From contig NZ_LNJZ01000006.1 of NCBI RefSeq assembly GCF_002866065.1, positions 1 to 64,000 on the forward strand: a stretch of DNA of 64,000 nucleotides, in the 5' to 3' direction. The notes under the pieces are model-generated. The model was not told the DNA's origin and searched no databases. It saw only the letters and a list, made by a program, of their open reading frames with translations. The position numbers and the translations under genes are program-made. This DNA comes from Thiopseudomonas denitrificans. GTDB taxonomy: Bacteria; Pseudomonadota; Gammaproteobacteria; Pseudomonadales; Pseudomonadaceae. Each line of letters starts with the position of its first letter. The stretch's first letter is position 1. Below, piece after piece: positions 1 to 8,126 of this stretch.

Positions 1-679
1 GCTCGTTGCCCGTACCGGACAGGTTTTTATGCCCCAGCAATGTCAAGTTTTCGACGTTGTCGCCCAGGGTGTAGCTGACGTTGCTTTCAACCGTATCAAT
101 CCCTTCATCGGCGTGTTCGATCACCACATCGTCAACTGAATCAACCACGTAGGTATCGTCGCCCTTGCCGCCCTGCATGATGTCGTTGTTGCTACCGCCA
201 TCCAGCCAGTCGTCGCCGTCACCGCCTAGTATCAGGTCATTGCCACCCATACCTTGCAGAACGCCACCACTGTCATCACTGATGAAGACATAATTGCCCT
301 TGCCGCCTTCGCCCTGTAAACGAATACCGGAATACCCGAAATCAGCAAGTGCAGCCAGCACCAACGCTTCGTTGGGGCCACCCTGGGCATCATTTAGCCA
401 TTGATTGAGTTGACCCAAGCCTTCCCAGCCCAATGCAGAAAGTTCAATACCACGCACGCGCTGCAAATCCAGCAGGTCACGAACCGCTTCAGCCGGAGCG
501 TTTTCATAGCCTGCCTGGAACAGGGCATCAACCTGTGAGAAACCAAAACCAACGCCCTCATCGCTCAGGGTCAGCTCAATTGCTTCCATATAAGGCTTAA
601 GGCGGGTCTGCAACAGCAGTTCTTAGACTTGGGCAGCCTGCAATATCAGCCGGTGCGGTACCTGATAAACGTTTGCCAT
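1..679 (-). pseudogene. 5' remnant of a large RTX-type calcium-binding protein, interrupted by TAA, running off the window
   Basis: Read on the minus strand, the stretch from about 622 to 1 is open and encodes an internal-looking segment (QTRLKPYMEAIELTLSDEG) followed by glycine/aspartate-rich nonapeptide repeats such as GGNDLILGGDGDDWLDGG. These are the Ca2+-binding beta-roll of RTX exoproteins, exported by type I secretion. The frame continues upstream to an ATG at 679 (MANVYQVPHRL...) but is broken by a TAA at 625-623. QTRLKPY segments of this kind usually lie deep inside giant RTX proteins, so this is probably a decayed, 5'-truncated copy. Alternatively a shorter protein starts at the ATG at 589. 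The 3' part lies outside the window. Confidence 0.6.
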
Positions 680-693
680 CTGACAGAAAATTC

Positions 694-721
694 TTTGCAT
701 TCAGAAGGTTTTTTGTATAAA
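694..721 (+). promoter_or_regulatory. candidate sigma70 promoter for the small secreted protein
   Basis: TTTGCA at 694-699 and TATAAA at 716-721 are separated by 16 bp and lie about 80 bp upstream of the ATG at 801. This is seen in sequence only. Confidence 0.35.
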
Positions 722-800
722 ACGACTCAAACGAAACCTGTTTGCATAATACCAGCCCGCACATGGTGTGCAGGCATCAGCCATCAACAAGGAAGTTGCC

Positions 801-1253
801 ATGAAGCCCCTGTCCCTATTCTGTCCACTTGTTTTCAGCTTGCTCCTGGCGCCTGCCCTGATCTGCGCAGAACCGGCCGGCAAGCAGCGCGTTTTCAATG
901 ACGACAATTACCAGCCACGCGGCGCACATAACAGCTTGCCGCCGCCAGCGGAGAGCCTTTATTGCCGTACGTCAACTGCCGGAAAGCAGACTGCCAGCAA
1001 GGCATTCAAGGTCAACTGGAGCTGGAGCAGCCATGCCTTCAGCAACCAGCGCAAGACCAGAAAACCAGCCAGCAAAGGCGTATTTCATTACCGGCTGGTG
1101 AACAACCGAATCGACACCAGCAGCGTCTGCAACAACTATCCAACCGGTTCTTTGCTGTATCGCGATTGTCGCAAGGCTGCCAAAAAACACTTCAACGAAC
1201 AATGCTCCAGCCGCTTTGCTGCCGCCTGCGTGGCGGCCGGCATGACGCCCTGA
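801..1253 (+). CDS. small secreted hypothetical protein
   Basis: This encodes about 150 residues starting MKPLSLFCPLVFSLLLAPA, a clear Sec signal peptide with probable cleavage after ALICA. I chose the ATG at 801 rather than an in-frame ATG at 768 because the signal peptide begins there and AAGGAAG lies just upstream. The mature part is basic and has six cysteines, five of them in the last third, suggesting disulfides in the periplasm or outside the cell. I recognise no family. It is monocistronic, with a candidate terminator overlapping its stop codon. The real export and function are inference. Confidence 0.6.
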   Translation: MKPLSLFCPLVFSLLLAPALICAEPAGKQRVFNDDNYQPRGAHNSLPPPAESLYCRTSTAGKQTASKAFKVNWSWSSHAFSNQRKTRKPASKGVFHYRLVNNRIDTSSVCNNYPTGSLLYRDCRKAAKKHFNEQCSSRFAAACVAAGMTP

Positions 1254-1270
1254 AGGGTGTGGTTTTTTTT
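1245..1270 (+). terminator. candidate intrinsic terminator overlapping the stop codon
   Basis: ACGCCC and GGGTGT pair around a TGAA loop that contains the stop codon, then GG and a run of eight T. The stem is short (6 bp, one G-T pair). Confidence 0.4.
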
Positions 1271-1297
1271 ACGATTGCTGATGATAAATCGGTGATG

Positions 1298-1404
1298 GCT
1301 GATATGGGTTGTAGTTACGCAAAGACGCCGTGAATACATCCATGTAGGCTCCCTGCCGCCATCCCTGGCGGCAGAGGCTTTGCTCCACTACAACCCATAT
1401 CAGC
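1298..1404. repeat. 107-bp nested palindrome
   Basis: An exact 18-bp inverted repeat, GCTGATATGGGTTGTAGT (1298-1315) and its complement (1387-1404), encloses a second pair GCAAAG (1319-1324) / CTTTGC (1378-1383). Inside these is a GCCGCC...GGCGGC hairpin (about 1356-1371). The core wording (TGAATACATCCATGTAGGCT) resembles intergenic repeats common in gammaproteobacteria. Only one copy is seen here. No coding capacity is apparent. Confidence 0.7.
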
Positions 1405-1493
1405 AGCAGGCATTGTGCAAGCCGCAATCTTTTGGGGTGGGTGGAGAAAAGCGAAAGCAGCTAGACATTGTGCAGATCGCAGGGTGGAAAGAA

Positions 1494-1655
1494 GCGACAG
1501 CAGCCCGGCGCAGCCGGGCCTTTCCTCCTCTCCAACACCTCGGTGTATCGACGGGGCGGGCATGGCCGTAGCAAAGCATCAGCACCAGTGTCGAAGCTTT
1601 GCTTCGGCGCTGATAGCGTCAGCTTTGCGAAGTGCCATGCCCGCCCCGCAACACC
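1494..1655 (+). repeat. structured intergenic repeat, copy 1
   Basis: It begins GCGACAGCAGCCCGGC, where CCCGGC...GCCGGG forms a hairpin. A perfect 14-bp outer stem follows (1553-1566 with 1634-1647, starting GGGGCGGGCATGGC), then an inner stem GCAAAGC/GCTTTGC and a central hairpin CGAAGC...GCTTCG. The same architecture in the same orientation recurs at 11529 and 12370, with a fourth start at 63969. No reading frame is conserved among the copies. Between this element and the gene at 1752 I see nothing else. Confidence 0.75.
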
Positions 1656-1751
1656 ACTGGCAAAAAACAACTACATCCCATTGCGTTATGATAGCCTGCA
1701 AATAATTTCTTCAACCCATTCACAGGGATACCCCTGTTTAGCGAGGCAGCC

Positions 1752-3179
1752 ATGGCATTACTGAGTTTTCTCGGCGCGGCCCGTCAGGTAACCGGCTCCT
1801 GTTACCTGCTTGAAACCCACGACAAGCAGCTGATCCTGCTGGAGTGCGGCATGCAGCAGGGTGGCCACCACAACGATAATAATGATGACGACAACGGTAA
1901 TGGCAACCGCAGCCCCTTTGCCTTCAACCCGGAGCACCTGTCGGCAGTGATCATCTCCCACGCCCACATCGACCACAGTGGCCTGCTGCCACGCCTGGTG
2001 GCCGAAGGTTACCGTGGCCCGGTGTACGCCACCGAAGCGACCAGCGACCTGTTGGAAGTCATGCTGATGGATGCCGCCCACATCCAGGAAAAGGATACCG
2101 AATGGGAAAACCGCTGGCGTGCCCGGCGCGGCAAGCGGGCCATCGCACCGATTTACGTCAGCAATGATGCCGAGCGTGTGCTCAAACAGCGCCGCCCGGT
2201 GGCCTACGGCGAGTGTGTGCAGATCGTGCCCGGCGTCGAGCTGAAGTACCATGACGCTGGCCACATCATAGGTTCGGCGATTGTCGAACTGACCTTCAAG
2301 GAGCCCAGCAACAGCACCCGCAAGCTGGTGTTCTCCGGCGATCTGGGCAGCACCTGCTCGCCCCTGATGCGGGCACCCACGATTCTGAAAGAGGCCGATG
2401 TACTGCTGATGGAATCGACTTATGGTGATCGCGATCACCGTTGCAACGAAGACACCCTTGACCAGCTGGCTGCCATCTTGCAGCAGGCCCACGAGGATGG
2501 CGGCAACGTGATGATTCCCGCGTTCTCGGTCGGGCGTACCCAGGACATCCTGTTTCACCTCGGCCGCTTCTACCAGGAGGGCCGCTTGCCACAGCAGGTG
2601 GTGTTTCTCGACAGCCCGATGGCCATCCGCGCCAACCAGATCTACTTCAACCACCATGAACAGTTCGATGCCGAAAACCTGGCCATGCTGCGCGAGCGCA
2701 ACATTTCCCGGCTGGAAGACTGGCTACCAATCGTGCGCCTGACGCCCAGCCCGGACGAATCGATGGCGATCAACCGCATCAAGAGTGGCGCCATCATCAT
2801 TGCCGGCAGCGGCATGTGCAACGGCGGGCGTATCGTGCATCACTTCAAGCACAACCTGTGGCGCTCCGACTGCCATCTGGTGTTCACCGGCTTCCAGGCC
2901 CGTGGCACCACCGGACGGGCCATCGTCGATGGCGCAGAGTCGGTCAAGGTGTTGCGTGAACAAATCGTGGTACGGGCCAAGGTGCATACCCTGGGTGGCT
3001 TTTCCGCCCACGCCGGCCAGTCACAGCTGGTTGACTGGGCCAGCCGGTTTGAAACAAACCCTGAGCTTTATCTGGTCCACGGAGAGCTGGAAAAAATGGA
3101 AATTCTGCAGGACATTCTGCAGAAAAAACTGGGCCGCACGGTACAGATCCCGGAGCACGGCGATCGTATCGCCATTTAA
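1752..3179 (+). CDS. beta-CASP metallo-beta-lactamase-fold hydrolase (putative RNA-processing nuclease)
   Basis: This 475-aa protein has the full metallo-beta-lactamase zinc site: SHAHIDHSG (69-77), AGHIIGS (169-175) and SGDLG (195-199). A beta-CASP domain and the C-terminal GGFSAHAG (about 415-422) are typical of the YSH1/CPSF-73-like bacterial family. Family members are RNA nucleases, so a cytoplasmic RNA-processing role is inferred. An Asn/Asp-rich insertion (about residues 39-53) sits just before the active-site strand and looks like a variable loop. The stop overlaps the ribosome-binding site of the next gene, so the two form an operon. Confidence 0.85.
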   Translation: MALLSFLGAARQVTGSCYLLETHDKQLILLECGMQQGGHHNDNNDDDNGNGNRSPFAFNPEHLSAVIISHAHIDHSGLLPRLVAEGYRGPVYATEATSDLLEVMLMDAAHIQEKDTEWENRWRARRGKRAIAPIYVSNDAERVLKQRRPVAYGECVQIVPGVELKYHDAGHIIGSAIVELTFKEPSNSTRKLVFSGDLGSTCSPLMRAPTILKEADVLLMESTYGDRDHRCNEDTLDQLAAILQQAHEDGGNVMIPAFSVGRTQDILFHLGRFYQEGRLPQQVVFLDSPMAIRANQIYFNHHEQFDAENLAMLRERNISRLEDWLPIVRLTPSPDESMAINRIKSGAIIIAGSGMCNGGRIVHHFKHNLWRSDCHLVFTGFQARGTTGRAIVDGAESVKVLREQIVVRAKVHTLGGFSAHAGQSQLVDWASRFETNPELYLVHGELEKMEILQDILQKKLGRTVQIPEHGDRIAI

Positions 3180-3188
3180 GGAGTAAAA

Positions 3189-4265
3189 ATGTCAAACCAT
3201 ACCGACGAATACCTGGAGCGCCAGTACCTGGTTAGCTCCTTTGATGTAGCCGAGCGCATTGATGCACTGCTGGAAGCGGCGGTGCCGCCGAATAGTCCAA
3301 ACGCGGCATTGTACCGGGAAATGATGCTGACTGTGGCACGCATGGCCGAAGCCGACCGCAGCCGCTGGGACGCCAAGATCATGATGCAGACCTTGCGCGA
3401 GCTGGAGGCATCCTTCGACCTGCTCGAACGTTTCAAGCGCCGCCGCAAAGTGACCGTGTTCGGCTCGGCCCGCACCCCGGCCGACAACCCGCTGTACCTG
3501 CAAGCCAAGGAACTGGGAGAGATTCTGGCCCGCCATAACCTGATGGTGATTACCGGTGCCGGTGGCGGCATCATGGCTGCTGCCCACGAAGGGGCCGGCC
3601 CCGATAGCAGCCTGGGCCTGAACATCGTGCTGCCCTTCGAACAGGGTGCCAACGCCACCATGCAGGCACGCAACAGCCACCTGTTGACCTTCCACTTCTT
3701 CTTCCTGCGCAAGCTGTTCTTCGTCAAGGAAGCCGATGCCCTGGTACTTTGCCCCGGCGGCTTCGGCACCCTGGACGAGGCCTGGGAAGTACTGACCCTG
3801 GTTCAAACCGGCAAGAGCCCGCTGGTACCCATTGTGCTGCTGGATGTGGAAGGAGGCACCTACTGGGACCAGTGCCTGGAGTTCATGCGTGAGGAGATGG
3901 TCGACAAGGGCTACATCCTGCCGGAAGACATGGACCTGATGCGGCTGGTGCGCTCGCCGCAGGAGGCCGGCCAGGAAATCGCCCGCTTCTATGCCAACTA
4001 TCACTCGACCCGCTGGTATGGCGGCAACTTTGTTATCCGCACCAATCACCGTCTCACTGCCAGTGCCCTGCAGCACCTGAACGACAACTTCCGCGGCATC
4101 TGCCTTGCCGGCGGTTTCAGTCAGGTACAGTATTGCCCGGAAACCCACAAGGAACCGGAATTCTGCAATCTGCAGCGGCTCGAGTTTGCCTTCAATGCCC
4201 GTGATCTGGGCCGTTTGCGTCAGCTGGTGGACTTCATCAATCTTGAGGAAAACTGGGAAAAATAA
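3189..4265 (+). CDS. LOG family protein (Rossmann-fold nucleotide-binding)
   Basis: This 358-aa protein carries the LOG/lysine decarboxylase-like signature: FGSARTP (91-97), GAGGGIMAAAHEG (123-135) and the catalytic/phosphate motif PGGFGTLDE (189-197). Characterised relatives hydrolyse cytokinin- or AMP-type nucleotides to a base plus ribose phosphate, but the substrate here is unknown. It is longer than the roughly 180-aa LOG core, with N- and C-terminal extensions found in the larger proteobacterial subgroup. Start ATG 3189 follows AAGGAG, 9 nt after the stop of the upstream hydrolase gene. Confidence 0.85.
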   Translation: MSNHTDEYLERQYLVSSFDVAERIDALLEAAVPPNSPNAALYREMMLTVARMAEADRSRWDAKIMMQTLRELEASFDLLERFKRRRKVTVFGSARTPADNPLYLQAKELGEILARHNLMVITGAGGGIMAAAHEGAGPDSSLGLNIVLPFEQGANATMQARNSHLLTFHFFFLRKLFFVKEADALVLCPGGFGTLDEAWEVLTLVQTGKSPLVPIVLLDVEGGTYWDQCLEFMREEMVDKGYILPEDMDLMRLVRSPQEAGQEIARFYANYHSTRWYGGNFVIRTNHRLTASALQHLNDNFRGICLAGGFSQVQYCPETHKEPEFCNLQRLEFAFNARDLGRLRQLVDFINLEENWEK

Positions 4266-4281
4266 GTCCGGCTGCAATATG

Positions 4282-4315
4282 AAAAAGCCTCTGTCATGAT
4301 GACAGAGGCTTTTTT
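4282..4315. terminator. bidirectional intrinsic terminator
   Basis: AAAAAGCCTCTGTC and its complement surround a 5-nt loop, with A and T tracts on either side. It can serve the LOG gene on the plus strand and the RND gene on the minus strand. Confidence 0.85.
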
Positions 4316-4377
4316 GTCAGTGTCTGAAACAGGCCTTGCAGCAGAGCCGCCACCCGGTGGTGACGGCTCTGCTGCAG

Positions 4378-6756
4378 TCAGTCAGTGGCCTGTTGCTGGC
4401 TGTTTGCGGCGTACAACTTTTCCGGCTTGATCAGGAAATGCGCCAGCGCCGGCAGCAGCCAGATCGCGCCAAACATGTTCCACAAGAACATGAAGGTCAG
4501 CATCAGGCCCATGTCGGCCTGGAACTTGATGGCGGAGAAAATCCAGGTCGCCACGCCAATCGCCAGGCAGATACCGGTAAAGAAAACCGCCTTGCCCGTT
4601 GATTTCAGCGTCTCGTAGTAGGCCTGTTGCAACGGCATGCCCATGCGCAGGAAAGCTTCCAGACGGCTGTAGATATAGATGCCGTAGTCGACCCCCACAC
4701 CCACACCCAGCGCGATGACCGGCAGGGTGGCCACCTTGACGCCAATGCCGAGGAAGGCCATCAGCGCATTGCCCAGCACCGAGGTCAGTACCAGCGGCAG
4801 GATCACGCAGGCAGTGGCCGCTACAGAGCGGAAGGTCAGCAGGCACATGAACATCACGGCGGCATAGACCGCGATCAGCATCTTGGTTTCAGACAGGGCG
4901 ATGACTTCGTTGGTCGCCGCTTCGATACCCGCGTTACCGGATGCCAGCAGGAACTGGTAATCATCGGTGTTGCGCTCGGCGGCAAAGTCTTCGACGGCCG
5001 CAATGGCGGTGCTCAGGGTTTGTGCCTTGTGGTCCTCAAGGAACACCAGCACCGGTGCCAGCGAACAGTCGGAGTTGTACAGCGAGTCGGCACGGGCAAT
5101 CGAGTTGTTGAGGATATCGGCATTGCGCGACAGTGCTTCCCACTTCAGGTTGCCCTCGTTCATGCCCTTGATCACCTGCTTGGACACCGTGACCATGGAG
5201 ATCACCGACTGCACGCCAGGCGTGTTTTCCATTTTCCAGGTCAGGTCGTCCATGGCTTCCATCACCGGATAGCGTGAACAGGACTCACTGGCGGTCTTGA
5301 CCATCACCACCAGTACATCCGAGCTGGTCGAGTAGTTGTGGATGATGAAGTCGTTGTCCAGATTGTAGCGTGAGTCCGGACGCAGTTCCGGCGCTCCCTG
5401 GTCCAGGTCGCCGATCTGCAGGTTTTGTCCGTACCAGAGGCCAAAGCCGGCTGCGGCAAGAGCCAGCACCACGGACACCGGTGCCACTCTGGCGCTGGCA
5501 AAGGCGGAAAACCTGCGGGCCAGCCTGCTTTCCCGTGTTTCGCTGCCACGGCTGTATTCTAGCGCCTTTTTACCCAGCCCCAGATAGGAAACCACCACCG
5601 GCAGGAAAATCAGGTTGGTCAGGATGATCACCGCCACACCCACCGAGGCACCAATGGCCAGCTCGCGGATCACACCGATGTCGATCAGCATCAGGGTGAT
5701 GAAACCCACAGCATCCGACGACAAGGCGACCATGCCCGGCACAAACAGCTGACGGAACGCCATGCGTGCGGCACTGAGCGGGTTGACCGAAGTGCTGGAG
5801 GAAATCGCGATACCGTTGACCACCTGCACGCCATGGGAAATACCGATGGCAAACACCAGGAAAGGAACCAGCATGGAATACGGGTCGATACCGAACCCCA
5901 GCAAGTTGAGCAGCCCCAGCTGCCAGCCCACGGCAATCAGCGTGGTGAACAGCACTGCAAGGGTGCTGCGAATGCAACGGGTGAAACGCAGCAACAAAAC
6001 AAAAGTGATGCCCAGTGCGACGATGAAGAACATCGCCACGTCGATCAGGCCATCGATCAGGTCACCCACTTTCTTGGCAAAACCGATGATGTGAATTTTC
6101 ACATTGGGGTTTTGCTGTTCGTATTTGTCGCGGATGTGTTCTTCCAGCTGGTGGGAAAACTGGCGGTAGTCCAGCTGCAACAGGCGGCTGTTGTCCTCCG
6201 GATCGGGAAACACTTCCAGTAGCGGAATCTCGACGATGCTGGACTTGAAGTTGTTGGCCACCAGCCGGCCGACCTGCCCCGATTTGAGGATGTTGCTGCG
6301 CAGTTCTTCCAGGCTCTCAGCCGAACCGTCGTAGGTTTGCGGAATCACCTCACCGCCATCAAAGCCCTCTTCGGTGACTTCGGTCCAGCGCACGTTGGGG
6401 CTCCACAGCGAGCGCACACCCGAGCGGTCAACCCCCGGAATATAAAAAGCCTCATCGCTGATCTGATGCAGGGTGGCCATGTATTCGGCATTGAAAATAT
6501 CACCGTCCACCGCTTCTACCGAAATACGCACGCTGTTGCCAAGGTTGGCCAGATCGTCACGGAATTCGAGCATCTTCTCGATATAGGGATGCTTGAGCGG
6601 GATCATCTTCTCGAAACTGGTGGCCGGACGCACCTGCGCCGCCTGCCAGAACAGGAACAGACTGACCAGCAGAGTGAGCAGGATCACCGCCGGCCGATTG
6701 TTGAACACCAGGCGCTCCATGACGGCTGCCGGGTTGCTTTTGGACTTGGAAATCAT
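4378..6756 (-). CDS. RND/MMPL superfamily exporter
   Basis: This 792-aa inner-membrane protein shows the repeated RND layout: one N-terminal membrane helix, a large periplasmic loop, a bundle of five or six helices, then the same again. GxxxD-type motifs (GIGISHGVQV, GVGVGVDYGIYIYSR) lie in the two bundles. It belongs to the 'predicted exporter of the RND superfamily' group (COG1033-like) rather than the roughly 1050-aa multidrug pumps, and no membrane-fusion protein is nearby. It follows the YCF48-like gene by 24 nt, with AAGGATGAG before the ATG at 6756. This pairing is known in Pseudomonas, often near lipid or sterol genes. The substrate is unknown. Confidence 0.85.
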   Translation of the reverse strand: MISKSKSNPAAVMERLVFNNRPAVILLTLLVSLFLFWQAAQVRPATSFEKMIPLKHPYIEKMLEFRDDLANLGNSVRISVEAVDGDIFNAEYMATLHQISDEAFYIPGVDRSGVRSLWSPNVRWTEVTEEGFDGGEVIPQTYDGSAESLEELRSNILKSGQVGRLVANNFKSSIVEIPLLEVFPDPEDNSRLLQLDYRQFSHQLEEHIRDKYEQQNPNVKIHIIGFAKKVGDLIDGLIDVAMFFIVALGITFVLLLRFTRCIRSTLAVLFTTLIAVGWQLGLLNLLGFGIDPYSMLVPFLVFAIGISHGVQVVNGIAISSSTSVNPLSAARMAFRQLFVPGMVALSSDAVGFITLMLIDIGVIRELAIGASVGVAVIILTNLIFLPVVVSYLGLGKKALEYSRGSETRESRLARRFSAFASARVAPVSVVLALAAAGFGLWYGQNLQIGDLDQGAPELRPDSRYNLDNDFIIHNYSTSSDVLVVMVKTASESCSRYPVMEAMDDLTWKMENTPGVQSVISMVTVSKQVIKGMNEGNLKWEALSRNADILNNSIARADSLYNSDCSLAPVLVFLEDHKAQTLSTAIAAVEDFAAERNTDDYQFLLASGNAGIEAATNEVIALSETKMLIAVYAAVMFMCLLTFRSVAATACVILPLVLTSVLGNALMAFLGIGVKVATLPVIALGVGVGVDYGIYIYSRLEAFLRMGMPLQQAYYETLKSTGKAVFFTGICLAIGVATWIFSAIKFQADMGLMLTFMFLWNMFGAIWLLPALAHFLIKPEKLYAANSQQQATD

Positions 6757-6780
6757 GCGTATCTCATCCTTTTATCGTTC

Positions 6781-7803
6781 TTATGGAGTCGCCATGGAGC
6801 CTTCAATATGCACTCCGCCCTGCCCGACCAGTATCAGCCGGCCATCGGGCCGCATGGCAACACCGGCATAGGAAAAGCGGTCCTCACGCAGGCTGACAGA
6901 AAAACTCTGACCGTTATCGTTGCTGACCAGAACCGCTCCGCCATGGCCTACAACCAGCAGGCGGCCATCGTCAAGCAGCGCGCCATCGGCCAGGCCGAAC
7001 TGCAGGGTGCCGCCCTGCGGAGTTTGCAGGCTGATGTCCTGCCAGCTGTCACCAAAGTCGTCCGAGCGATACAGGTGTCCGCGCAATCCGTAAACCACCA
7101 GCGTGTCCGCCTGTTGCGTCGGCAACACGCCAAACAGGGAACCCTCATAGGGGCTGGCAACTTCTTCCCAGGTCTGCCCCTCATCGGCCGAGCGCAGCAT
7201 CAGGCCCATTTCCCCGACCACAAACAACCCGGCATCCTTGATACGGGTAATGGCATTCAGGTGGTAGCCGTCCTCGTTGTTCAGTTCGCCGCCAATATCT
7301 TCCCAGCTGGCGCCAGCATCATCGGTGCGCAGCATGGTGCCATAGGCACCTACGGCAAAACCGTGCCGTTCATCGGCAAACCAGACGTCCAGCAGGGGTG
7401 CTTCCAGCCCGGTATCACGGTATTGCTCGCTCCAGCTCTCGCCACCATCAGCACTGTGCAGAATCAGGGCATCATGCCCCACTGCCCAGCCGTTCTTTTC
7501 GTCGGCAAAGAACACCGCAGTGAGCATTTGACGGGTTGGCACCCGGCCCTGTTGCCAACTGTCTCCGGCATCATCCGAGTACAGGATATGGCCACGTTCG
7601 CCTACGGCAACAAGCCGTTTGCCAGCCTGTGTAATGCCCAGCAAAAGGGTTTCACTGGCTCGTGCCGACTGGATGGAATGGGCGCTGGCAGACTCTGTGG
7701 CCGCAACAGCTGCGAGCGGCGCCACCAAAAGCGGCAACGCCATGGACAGTGCCAGCACACTGCGTTTGCAGATGGAACGGGCTGACATCACGGATTCATG
7801 CAT
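6781..7803 (-). CDS. YCF48/BNR-like beta-propeller protein, secreted
   Basis: About 340 aa with repeated SxDxGxxW-type blades (DDAGDSWQQG, DGGESWSEQ, DDAGASWED, DEGQTWEEV, DDFGDSWQD), a photosystem-II assembly factor-like propeller. I chose the ATG at 7803 because GAGGGAG precedes it and a signal peptide (SVLALSMALPLLVAPLAAVAA) follows. An upstream in-frame start at 7842 is less likely. In Pseudomonas such proteins are encoded beside the RND exporter that follows here, so a periplasmic accessory role is inferred. The DUF1302/DUF1329 genes often seen with the pair are absent. Confidence 0.8.
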   Translation of the reverse strand: MHESVMSARSICKRSVLALSMALPLLVAPLAAVAATESASAHSIQSARASETLLLGITQAGKRLVAVGERGHILYSDDAGDSWQQGRVPTRQMLTAVFFADEKNGWAVGHDALILHSADGGESWSEQYRDTGLEAPLLDVWFADERHGFAVGAYGTMLRTDDAGASWEDIGGELNNEDGYHLNAITRIKDAGLFVVGEMGLMLRSADEGQTWEEVASPYEGSLFGVLPTQQADTLVVYGLRGHLYRSDDFGDSWQDISLQTPQGGTLQFGLADGALLDDGRLLVVGHGGAVLVSNDNGQSFSVSLREDRFSYAGVAMRPDGRLILVGQGGVHIEGSMATP

Positions 7804-7869
7804 GGGGAACGCTCCCTCATTGTAATTTTTGTGCAAGTGCAAGGTATGTAACGGGAAAATCGTTGCATC

Positions 7870-7898
7870 ACCATAGTGGGAAAAAGTGTCTTAAACAA
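7870..7898 (-). promoter_or_regulatory. candidate promoter of the YCF48-RND operon
   Basis: On the minus strand TTGTTT (7898-7893) and TATGGT (7875-7870) are 17 bp apart, about 70 bp before the start codon. The rest of the 7804-8126 gap shows no gene, no clear terminator and no repeat. Confidence 0.35.
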
Positions 7899-8126
7899 GT
7901 GTTTGATACGCGATTTTAGTTGCCTTTCTGGTCATGCCGTGACCAGCTGGTACCAATCAATTTGCCAGGCAAGGCTGTTTCAGCCAAACCCGCATGACAG
8001 CTGGGCTTTAGGCGTCTGAAACACTTTTTTACAGGTATATTTGCAGGAAAATGAGCCTCTTCGACTTTTGTAGTGGTTGCCTGCCCGAAACAGCAGCAGG
8101 CACCACCGCTTTGCATCACCGGCATA

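Noticed and set aside
1891-1910. frameshift or error in the Asn/Asp-rich stretch of the beta-CASP protein
   Set aside because: The frame is continuous and conserved motifs on both sides are in phase; it is a low-complexity loop.
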